Source: Acidimicrobiaceae bacterium (lineage in GTDB: Bacteria; Actinomycetota; Acidimicrobiia; Acidimicrobiales; Ilumatobacteraceae). From it: DNA of 7,221 nucleotides. Below the pieces are notes generated by a model. The model worked only from the letters and a program-made list of their open reading frames with translations. It was not told where the DNA came from and did not search any database. The translations under genes and the position numbers were made by a program. How positions within the stretch are numbered: the first letter of the stretch is position 1; each line of letters opens with the position of its first letter. The stretch lies in the NCBI GenBank assembly GCA_947487095.1, contig CANKVI010000048.1:1-7221 (forward strand), given 5' to 3'. Shown here one piece after another: positions 6,408-7,221 of this stretch.

Positions 6408-7221
6408 ATGACATCAATCGAGTCCGATACCGAGGTTGCGGCTCGGCTCGAGTTTGAAGAGGCTCAACGCAGCGAGGGTTGGCGATTGTTGCGCGCTGCA
6501 TTGCGTATGCAGCGCCGCAATCTGCTGCTTGGCGCCTTGGTGGGAATCTTGTGGGCTTCATTCAAGGTGGCAGTGCCACAGATGACCAAATATGCCATTA
6601 ACGACGGCATCGAAAAGGATGGCCCGTTATTGCAATGGGCATTGATTATTGGCGGTTTAGGCGTGCTCACGGGTGTGCTGTCGGGAATGCGTCGTTACAT
6701 CGCATTTCGTGAGAGCCGATGGGCCGAAACCTTGTTTCGTGAACGGCTTTTTTCTCATGTTTTGAATCTTCACGTTGGCTATCACGACAAGGCGCAAACA
6801 GGCCAGTTAATGAGTCGAGCATCAAGCGACCTCATGCAAATTCAAGGATTCATTGTGATGATTCCGATCACGCTGTCAAACGTGATTCAGATTTTTGCAG
6901 TCACGGCGATTCTGTTTATTACCGATCCGATTTTGGCAATTGTTGCGCTGATTCCATTGCCTTTTGTCAATCTTTCAGCGCGACGGTTCAGTCATCGAAT
7001 TCATCCTGCTTCAATCGCGGTGCAAGCAGAACAAGCACAGTTGGCGAATGTTGTTGAAGAGAGCATTTCTGGCGTTCGTGTGGTGAAGGGTTTCGGCGCA
7101 GAACAAGTGCAGTTTGAGAAACTTGAAAAGGAAGCCGACGACATTTTGCGGGAGTCGATGAAGGCCGCGCGCATTCGCTCCAGCTTCATGCCCGCCATTG
7201 ATGTGTTGCCTGCACTTGGAT
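6408..7221 (+). CDS. ABC exporter, transmembrane half (3' end outside window)
   Basis: An open frame from ATG 6408 to the window end gives 271 residues with the type I ABC exporter (MsbA/LmrA-like) membrane domain. Probable transmembrane segments lie near 38-58, 74-92, 148-168 and 170-189. The intracellular loop YHDKAQTGQLMSRASSD (125-141) and VVEESISGVRVVKGFGAEQ (215-233) are characteristic family segments. The ATPase domain with Walker A, signature and Walker B motifs would follow outside the window, so fusion to it is expected but not seen. The first 35 residues are charged and probably cytoplasmic. No good SD precedes ATG 6408, and it lies 15 nt after the LLM stop, so it may depend on readthrough translation from upstream. 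Many relatives work as heterodimers encoded by adjacent genes, so a second ABC gene could follow. The cargo is unknown; drug or lipid export is typical. Confidence 0.9.
   Translation, partial: MTSIESDTEVAARLEFEEAQRSEGWRLLRAALRMQRRNLLLGALVGILWASFKVAVPQMTKYAINDGIEKDGPLLQWALIIGGLGVLTGVLSGMRRYIAFRESRWAETLFRERLFSHVLNLHVGYHDKAQTGQLMSRASSDLMQIQGFIVMIPITLSNVIQIFAVTAILFITDPILAIVALIPLPFVNLSARRFSHRIHPASIAVQAEQAQLANVVEESISGVRVVKGFGAEQVQFEKLEKEADDILRESMKAARIRSSFMPAIDVLPALG

Noticed and set aside
1..7221. Frequent CAATTG / GCAATTG words throughout the window
   Set aside because: They fall in coding sequence as Ile-Ala, Gln-Leu or Pro-Ile codon pairs at irregular spacing; this looks like codon preference, not a repeat or a uptake/recognition signal.
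1..7221. Search for mobile elements, CRISPR, tRNA/rRNA, riboswitches and long repeats
   Set aside because: No transposase or integrase, no spaced direct repeats, no tRNA cloverleaf and no long non-coding gap were found; the largest gap between genes is 52 bp.

Overview
The window looks like an ordinary, gene-dense stretch of a bacterial chromosome with GC content of roughly one half. Protein content points to Actinobacteriota: an F420-type luciferase-like monooxygenase (LLM) oxidoreductase, a double-hotdog acyl-CoA thioesterase of actinobacterial flavour, and an actinobacterial-looking polytopic membrane protein. The moderate GC, short intergenic gaps and compact layout would fit a streamlined aquatic lineage such as Acidimicrobiia, but this is inference and no marker gene here fixes the taxon.

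Layout. Bases 3-3147 hold a plus-strand run: the 3' end of lipA (lipoyl synthase), a pirin-family cupin, an M24 aminopeptidase-like protein and an uncharacterised multi-pass membrane protein. Gaps are 8 nt, a 4-nt overlap and 12 nt, so this is very likely one transcription unit. It meets an amidase-signature gene on the minus strand (3144-4547) head-on; the two stop codons share the bases TTAA. A 52-bp divergent promoter region (4548-4599) then separates the amidase from a second plus-strand run: a TesB-like thioesterase, an F420/FMN-type LLM oxidoreductase overlapping it by 4 nt (ATGA), and, 15 nt on, the N-terminal transmembrane half of an ABC exporter that runs off the window end at 7221.

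How the genes fit together. The first operon combines cofactor biosynthesis (lipoylation of 2-oxoacid dehydrogenases and the glycine cleavage system) with a pirin, a family that in some bacteria modulates pyruvate dehydrogenase; a link to central carbon metabolism is possible but unproven. The thioesterase/LLM pair is translationally coupled and may act on an acyl-CoA or lipid-like substrate. The amidase is divergent and may be unrelated.

I found no tRNA, rRNA, CRISPR array, insertion sequence, phage gene, long repeat or convincing terminator. Nothing in the window looks like a new defence or mobile system. The most interesting items are the compact divergent promoter with a likely leaderless amidase transcript, the unknown membrane protein in the lipA operon, and the coupled thioesterase/LLM pair.
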